Assembly (NCBI RefSeq): GCF_951230155.1
Contig: NZ_CATNVD010000017.1
Coordinates: 47,293 to 111,292, forward strand
Direction: 5' to 3'
DNA from: Parablautia sp. Marseille-Q6255
GTDB taxonomy: Bacteria; Bacillota; Clostridia; Lachnospirales; Lachnospiraceae
Length of the DNA stretch: 64,000 nt
Shown here: positions 34,304 to 42,298 of the stretch, one piece after another
Numbering within the stretch: position 1 is the stretch's first letter
Layout: each line of letters starts with the position of its first letter
The notes under the pieces: generated by a model
Seen by the model: the letters and a program-made list of their open reading frames with translations, nothing else
The model's database searches: none
Told to the model about the DNA's origin: nothing
Translations under genes and position numbers: made by a program

Positions 34304-34740
34304 AAGCAAAAGAAGAATTCAGACCGAAGATCGTCGCTTTTTGCTGCAACTGGTGCAGCTATGCAGGCGCTGATCTGGCAGGGAGCAGCCGTCTGTCTTA
34401 TCCGGCAGATGTAAAGATCATCCGTGTGCCATGCTCCTGCCGCGTAAACCCGATGTTTATCCTGCGGGCGTTTGAGAAGGGGGCAGACGGAGTGATCATC
34501 TGCGGCTGCCATCCGGGGGACTGTCACTACACGACGGGAAACTTTTATGCGAGACGCCGTATGACTCTTTTATTTTCCATGCTTGATTTTATCGGCGTGG
34601 AGAGCGGGCGCACACGTGTGGAGTGGGTCTCGGCTGCGGAGGGCGTGAAGTTTTCGGCAACGATGAACGAGTTTGTGGAGAAGATCCGTTCCCTCGGCAA
34701 GAACGTGAGATTGGAGGATTTGAGATGCCAGAATGTGTAA
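34294..34740 (+). CDS. flxD: MvhD/FlxD-like electron-transfer subunit
   Basis: A 148-residue protein of the MvhD family, which carries a [2Fe-2S] cluster and joins the electron-input module to HdrA. Landmarks are AFCCNWCSYAGADLAG, VPCSCRVNP and CGCHPGDCHY, all with family cysteines. The ATG at 34294 has GGCGGAGGT 8 bp upstream and overlaps hdrA by 10 bp; the longer frame upstream is not supported. No MvhA/MvhG hydrogenase subunits are encoded here, so input comes from the Flx proteins that follow. Confidence 0.92.
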   Translation: MSIEAKEEFRPKIVAFCCNWCSYAGADLAGSSRLSYPADVKIIRVPCSCRVNPMFILRAFEKGADGVIICGCHPGDCHYTTGNFYARRRMTLLFSMLDFIGVESGRTRVEWVSAAEGVKFSATMNEFVEKIRSLGKNVRLEDLRCQNV

Positions 34741-35774
34741 AAACGATGAGTCAGGCAGAACGCGAAATCCATTTAATGACTGCACAGCAGCAGACGACGC
34801 AGACTCAGGTGGTGAACCGCGCAAAAGAACTCCTCGCTGATGGAACTGTCGCGCGCGTGCTCGGCTGGAAGGCGGGAGAGCTGCCGTATGCTCCACAGCC
34901 TGCGTACTTTGAAAAGGAAGAGGATCTGGAGGAATTCGTCTACAACGGATTTTGCGGGGCGAACCTGAGTAAATATATGATCGAGGCTTCTAAGCTGGAC
35001 GGAAAAACGCTCGTCTGCCTGAAGCCGTGTGATACCTACAGCTTCCGGCAGCTTATGAAGGAACACCGTGTGGACCGTGAAAAAGCATATATCATCGGTG
35101 TGGGCTGTAAGGGAAAGCTGGATATCGAAAAAATAAAAGCACAGGGCATAAAAGGCATTCAGAGTATCCAGGGCGCAGAGCGGACAGATGATGCGGATAC
35201 ACTGACGATCCAGACGCTTTACGGAGAAAGAACCTGCGCTTATGCAGATGTCATGCTGGAACGCTGCCATGTCTGCAAGGGGAAGGAGCATATGATCTTT
35301 GACGAGCTGATCGGGGAGTCCAGAGATACGAAGGACCGTGACCGGTTTGCACAGGTCAAGGAGATCGAGGCGATGACTCCCGGGGAACGGTTTGCATTTT
35401 TTCAGAAGGAACTTAGCCGGTGTATCCGCTGCAATGCGTGCCGCAATGTCTGTCCGGCGTGCAGCTGCCGCAAATGTGTATTTGACAGCAGCCAGTTTGA
35501 CAGTGCGCAGAAAGCAAACGCGGATCCGTTTGAAGAAAAAATGTTTCATATCATCCGTGCGTTCCATGTGGCGGGAAGATGTACCGACTGCGGCGAATGC
35601 AGCAGAGTATGTCCGCAGGGGATCCCGCTCCACCTGTTTAACCGGAAATTTATCAAGGATATCAATGAATTTTACGGTGAATACCAGGCCGGAGCTGATC
35701 TGGAGCCGAGGGGGCCGCTGACTAGCTATGTATTTGAGGATGTGGAGCCGGGCATCGTGGCAGAAAGGGGATAA
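34725..35774 (+). CDS. flxC: FlxC-like iron-sulfur protein (FrhB/HyhB-like plus two 4Fe-4S sites)
   Basis: A 349-residue cytoplasmic protein. The N-terminal and central part resembles F420-hydrogenase/formate dehydrogenase beta-type proteins (CLKPCDTYSFRQLMKE, GVGCKGKLDIEKIK, ERCHVCKGKEH). The C-terminal part has two 4Fe-4S motifs, CIRCNACRNVC (followed by CSCRKC) and CTDCGECSRVC. It overlaps flxD by 16 bp. I name it by analogy with FlxC of the Desulfovibrio FlxABCD-HdrABC system; which of the two related genes here corresponds to FlxB or FlxC is a judgement. Confidence 0.8.
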   Translation: MPECVKTMSQAEREIHLMTAQQQTTQTQVVNRAKELLADGTVARVLGWKAGELPYAPQPAYFEKEEDLEEFVYNGFCGANLSKYMIEASKLDGKTLVCLKPCDTYSFRQLMKEHRVDREKAYIIGVGCKGKLDIEKIKAQGIKGIQSIQGAERTDDADTLTIQTLYGERTCAYADVMLERCHVCKGKEHMIFDELIGESRDTKDRDRFAQVKEIEAMTPGERFAFFQKELSRCIRCNACRNVCPACSCRKCVFDSSQFDSAQKANADPFEEKMFHIIRAFHVAGRCTDCGECSRVCPQGIPLHLFNRKFIKDINEFYGEYQAGADLEPRGPLTSYVFEDVEPGIVAERG

Positions 35775-35777
35775 TGG

Positions 35778-36830
35778 ATGTACAAGATAGCAAAAAAAGA
35801 TCTGCCGGCATTATTCCGCAGGATTGCCGCCGGTAAGGAGTTGTATCTGCCGCTGGAAAATGGCGGTCAGGTAAATTTTGGAGTATGGGATGAGGGGGGC
35901 AGCGTATCACTCGATACACTGAAAACAGTAAAATCTCCCAAGGATGCATTTTTTCCTCAGAGTGAGACGCTGTATACCTGCAGGCGTGACGGCAAAAATC
36001 TTTCGGTCGATCCGGAAGCGCTGCAGGAGCAGGAATTTGTCCTTTTTGGAGTAAAAGCCTGTGATGTCAGAGGCTTTGAGATACTGGATCAGGTCTTTCT
36101 GGCCGATCCGGTGGATACGTTTTATGAGGCAAGAAGAGCGCACGCCACGATTGTGTCGCTTGCATGCCATGAGCCGGAAGAGACGTGCTTTTGCAACGTA
36201 TTCGATATCGACTGTGCGGCTCCCGCCGGAGATGTAGCGTCGTGGAGCATCGGGGAAACACTTTACTGGAAGCCGCTTACTCAAAAAGGAGAAGCGCTGA
36301 CCGAAGCAGTAAAAGACCTGCTTGCACAGGCGCAGGAAGAACCGGTGGAGTCAGAAAAAAACTCCATCCGCGCAATCGTCGAAAAGCTTCCGTATTCGCA
36401 TCTTTCCCTGGAAGGCTGGGGCGGCGGTGCACTGGAGGAGGCATTTGATTCTCCGCTCTGGGAGGAGCTTTATAAGCCATGTCTGGCATGCGGTACCTGT
36501 ACCTTTGTCTGTCCGACGTGCCAGTGCTATGATATTAAGGACTATGATACCGGACACGGAGTGCAGCGGTACCGCTGCTGGGATTCCTGTATGTATTCTG
36601 ATTTTACGATGATGGCGCATGGCAACAACCGTACCAGCCAGATGCAGCGGTTCCGCCAGAGATTCATGCATAAGCTTGTATATTTTCCGGCAAATAATGA
36701 CGGGATATATTCCTGTGTCGGCTGCGGGCGGTGTGTGGAAAAGTGTCCGTCAGCGCTTCATATCGTAAAGGTTATCAAAACCTTTGCCGAAGCTTCAAAG
36801 AGCAAACACACAGGAGGTGAGCAGCCATGA
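35778..36830 (+). CDS. flxB: FlxB-like iron-sulfur protein (hydrogenase beta subunit-like)
   Basis: A 350-residue protein resembling the beta subunit of sulfhydrogenases and anaerobic sulfite reductase A. Two 4Fe-4S motifs occur in its C-terminal part: CLACGTCTFVC (near residue 236) and CVGCGRCVEKC (near 315). Further cysteines (CHEPEETCFC, CWDSC) lie between and before them. It passes electrons between the NAD(P)H-oxidising flavoprotein encoded next and the rest of the complex. It begins 4 bp after flxC and overlaps flxA by 4 bp. Confidence 0.82.
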   Translation: MYKIAKKDLPALFRRIAAGKELYLPLENGGQVNFGVWDEGGSVSLDTLKTVKSPKDAFFPQSETLYTCRRDGKNLSVDPEALQEQEFVLFGVKACDVRGFEILDQVFLADPVDTFYEARRAHATIVSLACHEPEETCFCNVFDIDCAAPAGDVASWSIGETLYWKPLTQKGEALTEAVKDLLAQAQEEPVESEKNSIRAIVEKLPYSHLSLEGWGGGALEEAFDSPLWEELYKPCLACGTCTFVCPTCQCYDIKDYDTGHGVQRYRCWDSCMYSDFTMMAHGNNRTSQMQRFRQRFMHKLVYFPANNDGIYSCVGCGRCVEKCPSALHIVKVIKTFAEASKSKHTGGEQP

Positions 36831-37720
36831 GCGGGATAACGCAACATACAGGAAATACTGACAGAAAGGATACATGCTCCTGTCATAAAAATTATACGCT
36901 GGACACTCTGATCCCGAAGGTAGGCGTGATCACAGATATCCGGGAAGAGACGCCGGATGTAAAGACCTTCCGTGTCAATGCGCCGCAGGGCGGTAAGCTT
37001 TTTGAACACATGCCCGGGCAATGCGCGATGCTGTGCGCACCGGGGATCAGTGAGGGGATGTTCTCCATCACCTCTTCTCCGACCAATGAGGCGTATCAGG
37101 AGTTCAGTATCAAAAAGTGCGGGATGCTGACCGATTATCTGCACAGCCTTTCCGTCGGGGATCAGATCACCGTGCGTGGGCCATACGGCAATCATTTTCC
37201 GGTTGAGAAAGAATTAAAAGGAAAAAATCTTTTGTTTATCGCGGGCGGTATCGGACTTGCGCCGCTGCGCTCAGTGATCAATTATGTCCTTGATAACAGG
37301 GGCGATTATGGGAAGGTGGATATTGTCTACGGATCCCGTTCTGCCGATGATCTCGTTCAGCTAAAAGAGATCCGTGAGGTCTGGATGAAAGCGGAAGGCG
37401 TCGATGTCTACCTGACGATCGATCGCCCGCAGGAGGGCTGGGACGGACATGTCGGCTTTGTTCCGGATTATGTAAAGGAGCTTGGCTTCGATGTAAATAA
37501 AACAGCGCTTGTATGCGGACCGCCGATTATGATCAAATTTGTACTTGCCGGACTGCAGGAGCTTGGTTTTTCAAAAGAGCAGGTCTATACGACCCTGGAG
37601 CTGCGCATGAAATGCGGAGTCGGCAAATGCGGGCGCTGCAATATCGGATCCAAATACGTATGCAAGGACGGTCCGGTATTCCGGTGCGATGAAATTGATG
37701 AAATGCCGAATGAATATTGA
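36827..37720 (+). CDS. flxA: FlxA-like FAD/NAD(P)H oxidoreductase subunit
   Basis: A 297-residue member of the ferredoxin-NADP reductase family, close to hydrogenase gamma subunits and PyrK. The FAD-binding part holds MFSITSSPTN and RGPYGNHFP; the nucleotide-binding part holds FIAGGIGLAPLRSVI and ALVCGPPIMIKF. A C-terminal [2Fe-2S] motif CGVGKCGRCNIGSKYVC is present. It is the expected NADH entry point for the Hdr-Flx complex. The first 30 residues are polar with CSCH and precede the folded domain. Confidence 0.88.
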   Translation: MSGITQHTGNTDRKDTCSCHKNYTLDTLIPKVGVITDIREETPDVKTFRVNAPQGGKLFEHMPGQCAMLCAPGISEGMFSITSSPTNEAYQEFSIKKCGMLTDYLHSLSVGDQITVRGPYGNHFPVEKELKGKNLLFIAGGIGLAPLRSVINYVLDNRGDYGKVDIVYGSRSADDLVQLKEIREVWMKAEGVDVYLTIDRPQEGWDGHVGFVPDYVKELGFDVNKTALVCGPPIMIKFVLAGLQELGFSKEQVYTTLELRMKCGVGKCGRCNIGSKYVCKDGPVFRCDEIDEMPNEY

Positions 37721-37772
37721 TCAGCAATGAGCAGTGCTCGGGCTTACATAAATGTGGAAAGGAAATACTGAC

Positions 37773-38447
37773 ATGGAGAAAATGGTAAATGTATATTTTT
37801 TCGGTAAAAAATACAGCGTTCCGGCTGACCTTACGATCATGACAGCTATGGAGTACGCAGGCTATACATTAAAGCGGGGCTGCGGCTGCCGCCACGGTTT
37901 TTGCGGTGCATGTGCGACAATTTACCGTATTAAGGGGAAAAATGAGCTGAAGACCTGTCTTGCCTGTCAGACACAGGTAGAGGAGGGTATGTATGTTGCC
38001 AGTATCCCGTTTTTTCCAACGGATAAGCGCACGTACGATATGGAAGACCTGCGTCCAAACCAGCAGGTGATGATGGAGCTTTACCCGGAGATCTACAGCT
38101 GTATCGGCTGCAATGCCTGTACGAAAGCCTGCACGCAGGAGTTAAATGTAATGCAGTATATTGCATATGCGCAGCGCGGAGAGCTGGAAAAATGCGCGGA
38201 GGAGTCATTTGACTGCGTTGGCTGCGGCTGCTGCTCTGTGCGCTGTCCGGCGGGTATTTCTCATCCGATGGTCGGGCTGCTCGCAAGAAGGCTGACCGGC
38301 AAATATATTGCCCCGGAATCGAAGCATCTGACACAGCGTGTCGATGAGATCCACAGCGGAGCGTATGACGAGCTGATTGAAAAGATCATGCAAAAACCGA
38401 TAGAAGAGATGCAGGAACTGTATAATACAAGAGAGATTGAAAAATAA
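37773..38447 (+). CDS. frdB: Soluble fumarate reductase iron-sulfur subunit (FrdB/TfrB-like)
   Basis: A 224-residue electron-transfer subunit. The N-terminal ferredoxin-like domain has [2Fe-2S] ligands in CGCRHGFCGAC and TCLAC. The C-terminal domain has CIGCNACTKAC and CVGCGCCSVRC, two full four-cysteine motifs, so two [4Fe-4S] clusters are likely instead of the [4Fe-4S] plus [3Fe-4S] pair of classical FrdB. ATG 37773 is preferred to 37752 because AAAGGA lies 9 bp upstream of it. No membrane anchor gene follows, so the enzyme should be cytoplasmic. It is followed by the catalytic flavoprotein. Confidence 0.85.
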   Translation: MEKMVNVYFFGKKYSVPADLTIMTAMEYAGYTLKRGCGCRHGFCGACATIYRIKGKNELKTCLACQTQVEEGMYVASIPFFPTDKRTYDMEDLRPNQQVMMELYPEIYSCIGCNACTKACTQELNVMQYIAYAQRGELEKCAEESFDCVGCGCCSVRCPAGISHPMVGLLARRLTGKYIAPESKHLTQRVDEIHSGAYDELIEKIMQKPIEEMQELYNTREIEK

Positions 38448-38459
38448 GGAGGGAGATTC

Positions 38460-40061
38460 ATGTTTACACCGGAAATGATGGAATCCGTGAAAAAGGTGGA
38501 GGCAACCAGAGCATCCCGGATGGGGATGGAGCCAAGGCGGATGACGGCGGAAGAAAAGGATGTCCTTCTGAAAGCATTTCATCCTGACTATAGAGAGGAC
38601 GCGTTTGAGGAGATCAAAATAGGGCCGAATAAGGGACAGAAGGCTCCGGCAGAGCTTGTGCATCTGCTGCATTCCAACAGCCGCCTGCTGGCAGAAAAGA
38701 TAGATTTGAATAAAGTGGACTATGATGTAGATGTGCTGGTCATCGGCGGCGGCGGTGCAGGCGCCTCAGCGGCGATCGAGGCGCATGAGGCAGGGGCAGA
38801 TGTGATGATCGTCACAAAGCTTCGCATCGGAGACGCAAATACAATGATGGCAGAGGGCGGTATCCAGGCCGCAGACAAGGAGAATGATTCTCCGGTACAG
38901 CACTATCTTGACGCCTTTGGCGGCGGGCATTTTGCAGCCCGGCCGGAGCTTCTTAGGAGACTCGTCATGGAGGCGCCGGATGCGATCCAGTGGCTGAACC
39001 GCCTTGGCGTGATGTTTGACAAGGACGAAAATGGACGGATGGTGACGACGCACGGCGGAGGCACATCCAGAAAGAGAATGCATGCATGCAAGGATTACTC
39101 CGGCGCAGAGATCATGCGGACCCTGCGGGATGAGGTATTAAACAGGAAGATCCCTGTCGCAGAGTTCACCTCTGCAGTCGAGCTTCTAAAGGATGAAAAA
39201 GGGCAGGTCGCAGGTGCCGTCCTTTTAAATATGGAAACAGATGACTACCTTGTCGCGCGCGCAAAGACCGTCGTGATCGCGACAGGAGGAGCCGGACGTA
39301 TGCATTATCAGGGGTTCCCGACCTCCAATCATTATGGGGCGACGGCAGACGGACTGATCCTGGGCTACCGTGCCGGAGCGCCGCTTTTGTATCAGGATAC
39401 CATCCAGTATCATCCGACTGGCGTAGCGTATCCATCGCAGATCTTTGGTGCGCTCGTGACAGAGAAGGTACGCTCCCTCGGTGCGATGCTCGTTAATAAG
39501 GATGGAGAAGCGTTTATGCATCCGCTGGAGACACGTGATGTGGCGGCTGCATCGATTATCCGGGAATGCTCGGAGAGAGGGAAGGGAGTCACAACTCCGA
39601 TCGGAAGCGGCGTATGGCTCGATACCCCGATGATCGAGGAGCTTGGCGGGGCAGGAACGATTGAAAAGCGGATCCCGGCAATGCTGCGCATGTATATGAA
39701 TTACGGTATTGATATGCGAAAGCTTCCGATCCTGGTTTATCCGACGCTGCATTACCAAAACGGAGGCCTGGAGATCGGCGGGGACGGCTTTACAAAAGTC
39801 ATTGATAATCTTCTCGTGGCGGGAGAGGCAGTCGGCGGCATTCACGGAAGAAATCGTCTGATGGGAAATTCTCTTCTTGATATTATTGTATTTGGACGCA
39901 ATGCCGGAAAAGCTGCCGCAAAAAAGGCGAAGAACGTATCGCTTGGAAAGGCAAATCTCGATCATGTGCAAGCGTATGCCAGGGAGCTTTCAGAAGCAGG
40001 GCTTGATACCGGCGATGTATCCCCGCTGCTGCTTCCCAGGTATGCAAGACATGAGCGGTAA
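38460..40061 (+). CDS. frdA: Soluble fumarate reductase flavoprotein subunit (FrdA/TfrA-like)
   Basis: A 533-residue catalytic flavoprotein. About 80 N-terminal residues precede the FAD-binding motif VLVIGGGGAGASAAIEA. Fumarate-site motifs are visible: QYHPTGV, the active-site region LHYQNGGLEIG, and GRNRLMGNSLLDIIVFGR. In the segment that normally holds the FAD-linking His (RSHT in E. coli FrdA) this protein has DANT, so FAD is probably non-covalent. Adjacent frdB, Hdr-Flx genes and fumarase genes support fumarate reduction to succinate. The reverse direction, succinate oxidation, is unlikely without a quinone-reactive anchor. Confidence 0.88.
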   Translation: MFTPEMMESVKKVEATRASRMGMEPRRMTAEEKDVLLKAFHPDYREDAFEEIKIGPNKGQKAPAELVHLLHSNSRLLAEKIDLNKVDYDVDVLVIGGGGAGASAAIEAHEAGADVMIVTKLRIGDANTMMAEGGIQAADKENDSPVQHYLDAFGGGHFAARPELLRRLVMEAPDAIQWLNRLGVMFDKDENGRMVTTHGGGTSRKRMHACKDYSGAEIMRTLRDEVLNRKIPVAEFTSAVELLKDEKGQVAGAVLLNMETDDYLVARAKTVVIATGGAGRMHYQGFPTSNHYGATADGLILGYRAGAPLLYQDTIQYHPTGVAYPSQIFGALVTEKVRSLGAMLVNKDGEAFMHPLETRDVAAASIIRECSERGKGVTTPIGSGVWLDTPMIEELGGAGTIEKRIPAMLRMYMNYGIDMRKLPILVYPTLHYQNGGLEIGGDGFTKVIDNLLVAGEAVGGIHGRNRLMGNSLLDIIVFGRNAGKAAAKKAKNVSLGKANLDHVQAYARELSEAGLDTGDVSPLLLPRYARHER

Positions 40062-40097
40062 AACCGGAGGCAGGCAGAAAAACAATGGAGGTGGTTT

Positions 40098-40943
40098 ATG
40101 ATGCGTGAAATACAGGCACAGCAGATCACAGACACAGTCGAGCGTCTGTGCATTGAAGCAAACCAGTATCTGCCGGAAGACGTACAGTGTGCGATCAGGA
40201 ACTGTCGCGCATGCGAGGACTGGGAGATCGCGCAGGGTGTGCTTGATAAGATTATTACTAACTTTGAGATCGCAGGAGAAGAGCAGGTGCCGATCTGCCA
40301 GGATACCGGCATGGCATGCGTATTTCTGGAGATCGGCCAGGATGTACATATTACGGGAGGCAATCTGGCAGATGCTGTGGACGAGGGGGTGCGCCGCGGA
40401 TATGACAAAGGGTATCTGCGGAAGTCTGTTGTCAGAGATCCGGTGCGCCGCGGGAACACAGGCGATAACGCGCCGGCAATGCTCTATACGGAGATCGTAC
40501 CTGGAGAACAGATCAGGATCACAGTCGGCCCAAAGGGCTTTGGCAGCGAAAATATGAGTGCGATCCGCATGTTCAAGCCGTCTGCCGGGCTGCAGGGGAT
40601 CAAGGATTTCATTCTTGAAACTGTCGAAGCGGCAGGACCTAATCCGTGCCCTCCTATGGTGGTAGGCATCGGTATCGGAGGTACTTTTGACAAAGCGGCG
40701 CTTCTTGCAAAGAAGGCGCTGATGCGTCCGGTCGATTCCAGTAACCCGGATCCGTTCTATGCAGATCTCGAGAAAGAAATGCTGGAGAAGATTAATGCGC
40801 TTGGCATTGGCCCTCAGGGCTTTGGAGGAAAAACTACAGCGCTCGGACTTAATATTGAGACGCTTCCAACTCATATCGCCGGAATGCCGTGTGCGATCAA
40901 TATTAACTGCCACGTGACGCGTCATAAAACGGAGGTGATCTGA
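40098..40943 (+). CDS. Class I fumarase/tartrate dehydratase alpha subunit
   Basis: A 281-residue subunit of the oxygen-sensitive [4Fe-4S] fumarase. It corresponds to the N-terminal half of single-chain FumA. Landmarks are VPICQDTGMACVFLE, RGNTGDNAPAML, GFGSENMSAIRMFKPS and GIGIGGTFDKAALLAKKAL. Cluster-type cysteines lie in CQDTG and NPCPPM. It starts 36 bp after frdA with GGAGGTGG upstream and is followed 1 bp later by the beta subunit. It converts malate to fumarate, linking the first and last enzymes of the operon. Confidence 0.94.
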   Translation: MMREIQAQQITDTVERLCIEANQYLPEDVQCAIRNCRACEDWEIAQGVLDKIITNFEIAGEEQVPICQDTGMACVFLEIGQDVHITGGNLADAVDEGVRRGYDKGYLRKSVVRDPVRRGNTGDNAPAMLYTEIVPGEQIRITVGPKGFGSENMSAIRMFKPSAGLQGIKDFILETVEAAGPNPCPPMVVGIGIGGTFDKAALLAKKALMRPVDSSNPDPFYADLEKEMLEKINALGIGPQGFGGKTTALGLNIETLPTHIAGMPCAININCHVTRHKTEVI

Positions 40944-40944
40944 G

Positions 40945-41505
40945 ATGGAAAAGCATATTACCCTTCCCTTAACAGAAGCGCTTGCAAAAACGCTCCGCGC
41001 AGGAGATACAGTCTATCTGACCGGAACGATCTATACGTCCAGAGATGCGGGCCATAAGCGGATGTGTGAAGCGCTCGCAAGGGGTGAGGCTCTCCCGTTT
41101 GATCCGACAGATGCGACCATCTATTATGTAGGGCCTACCCCGGCAAAGCCAGGAGCTGTGATCGGCTCTGCGGGTCCGACAACAAGCGGGCGCATGGATG
41201 CGTATGCGCCGACGATGATGTCAGCAGGCGCGCGCGGCATGATCGGAAAAGGCGCGCGTCTTCCGGAAGTCGTAGAGGCAATGAAGAAATATCATGGCGT
41301 GTATTTCGGAGCAATCGGCGGGGCGGGCGCACTGCTTGCAAAATGTATAAAAAAGGCTGAGCTGATCGCGTATGAGGATCTTGGCGCGGAGGCGCTTCGC
41401 AGACTTTATGTAGAAGAGATGCCTCTTGTTGTTATCATTGACTGTGAGGGCAGAAATCTTTATGAAGAAGGCAGAAAAGCGTATCTTGACAGCAAAAAAG
41501 GGTGA
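40945..41505 (+). CDS. Class I fumarase/tartrate dehydratase beta subunit
   Basis: A 186-residue subunit matching the C-terminal half of FumA-type fumarases. Landmarks are GDTVYLTGTIYTSRDAGHKR, YVGPTPAKPG, IGSAGPTTSGRMD and GAIGGAGALLAKCI. GGAGGTGATC lies just upstream, overlapping the alpha-subunit end. With the alpha subunit it forms malate/fumarate hydratase. Tartrate dehydratase activity cannot be excluded from sequence alone, but context favours fumarase. Confidence 0.94.
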   Translation: MEKHITLPLTEALAKTLRAGDTVYLTGTIYTSRDAGHKRMCEALARGEALPFDPTDATIYYVGPTPAKPGAVIGSAGPTTSGRMDAYAPTMMSAGARGMIGKGARLPEVVEAMKKYHGVYFGAIGGAGALLAKCIKKAELIAYEDLGAEALRRLYVEEMPLVVIIDCEGRNLYEEGRKAYLDSKKG

Positions 41506-41540
41506 GCCCGGAACGTTTTTTGCCAGGTAAGGAGAAGGCT

Positions 41541-42230
41541 ATGAACCAGCTTCAAAAGAAGGCTTCAGAATCCTATACGGTGGCCATCATACTTGCTTTT
41601 GTCGGCGGTTTTCTCGACGTGTATACGTATGTGTGCCGCGGAGGCGTATTTGCAAATGCGCAGACAGGAAATATCGTTCTGCTCGCGATCCATGCATCGA
41701 AAAGAGAGTGGGCGCAGGTAGGGATGTATGCACTTCCGATCTTTGCGTTTATGCTCGGAATCCTTGTGACAGAATTTGTGAAGGTCCATTACAGACGAAC
41801 CCATCATTTTCACTGGAGACAGATCGTGATCGGTCTGGAGTTTCTCGTGCTGTGCACGATCGCTTTCGTGCCGTCCGGAAAGTATGATGATTTTGTAAAT
41901 ATTGCAGTGTCTTTCGTCTGCTCCATGCAGGTAGAAAGCTTTCGGACATTTGAAGGAAACGGTTTTGCCACAACGATGTGTACCGGAAATCTTCGTTCCG
42001 CCACAGAGCTCCTGTTTTACTCCAGCGTCAACAAAGACGAGCGGGCACGCAGGAGAAGCCTGCAATATTATGGTATTATCTGCGTCTTTATCCTCGGAGC
42101 GATCTGCAGCATGCAGGTCACGCAGACGTATCAGGAACAGTCGGTGCTGTTTCTGTGTATTTTGCTGGCAGTTGTATTTGCGCTGATGTTCATCCCGATG
42201 GAGGAAGAGTCTTCTCAGAAAAAAAAATAA
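41541..42230 (+). CDS. DUF1275 (YoaK-family) membrane protein
   Basis: A 229-residue membrane protein with about six segments and the DUF1275 landmarks FVGGFLDVYTYVCRGGVFAN, QTGNIVLLA and CTGNLRSATE. The function of the family is not established. The ATG at 41541 has TAAGGAG 6 bp upstream. It lies 35 bp after the fumarase genes and before a hairpin, so it may be the last gene of the operon; a transport role for a C4-dicarboxylate such as succinate is only a location-based guess. Confidence 0.88.
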   Translation: MNQLQKKASESYTVAIILAFVGGFLDVYTYVCRGGVFANAQTGNIVLLAIHASKREWAQVGMYALPIFAFMLGILVTEFVKVHYRRTHHFHWRQIVIGLEFLVLCTIAFVPSGKYDDFVNIAVSFVCSMQVESFRTFEGNGFATTMCTGNLRSATELLFYSSVNKDERARRRSLQYYGIICVFILGAICSMQVTQTYQEQSVLFLCILLAVVFALMFIPMEEESSQKKK

Positions 42231-42241
42231 ATTTGTTCTTA

Positions 42242-42270
42242 GCATAACCGATACGCCCCCTGCATATATT
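42242..42270 (+). promoter_or_regulatory. Possible sigma-E promoter of spoIVA
   Basis: GCATAA near 42242 and CATATATT (42263-42270) are about 15 bp apart and partly match the sporulation sigma-E consensus (ATA-type -35, CATACANT -10). spoIVA is a known sigma-E target in Bacillus and clostridia. Confidence 0.35.
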
Positions 42271-42297
42271 TTTACCAGTAGATGCAGGGGGTCTTTT
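42255..42297 (+). terminator. Hairpin with short T-run whose 3' arm contains the spoIVA ribosome binding site
   Basis: CCCCCTGCAT (42256-42265) pairs with ATGCAGGGGG (42282-42291), extended by a G-T pair, and is followed by TCTTTT. The 3' arm AGGGGGT is also the only ribosome binding site for spoIVA, 6 bp before its ATG. Confidence 0.6.
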
Positions 42298-42298
42298 G

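Noticed and set aside
31096..36830. Methanogen-type Hdr-Mvh hydrogenase complex
   Set aside because: MvhA and MvhG hydrogenase subunits are absent; a Flx-type NAD(P)H-input module is present instead.
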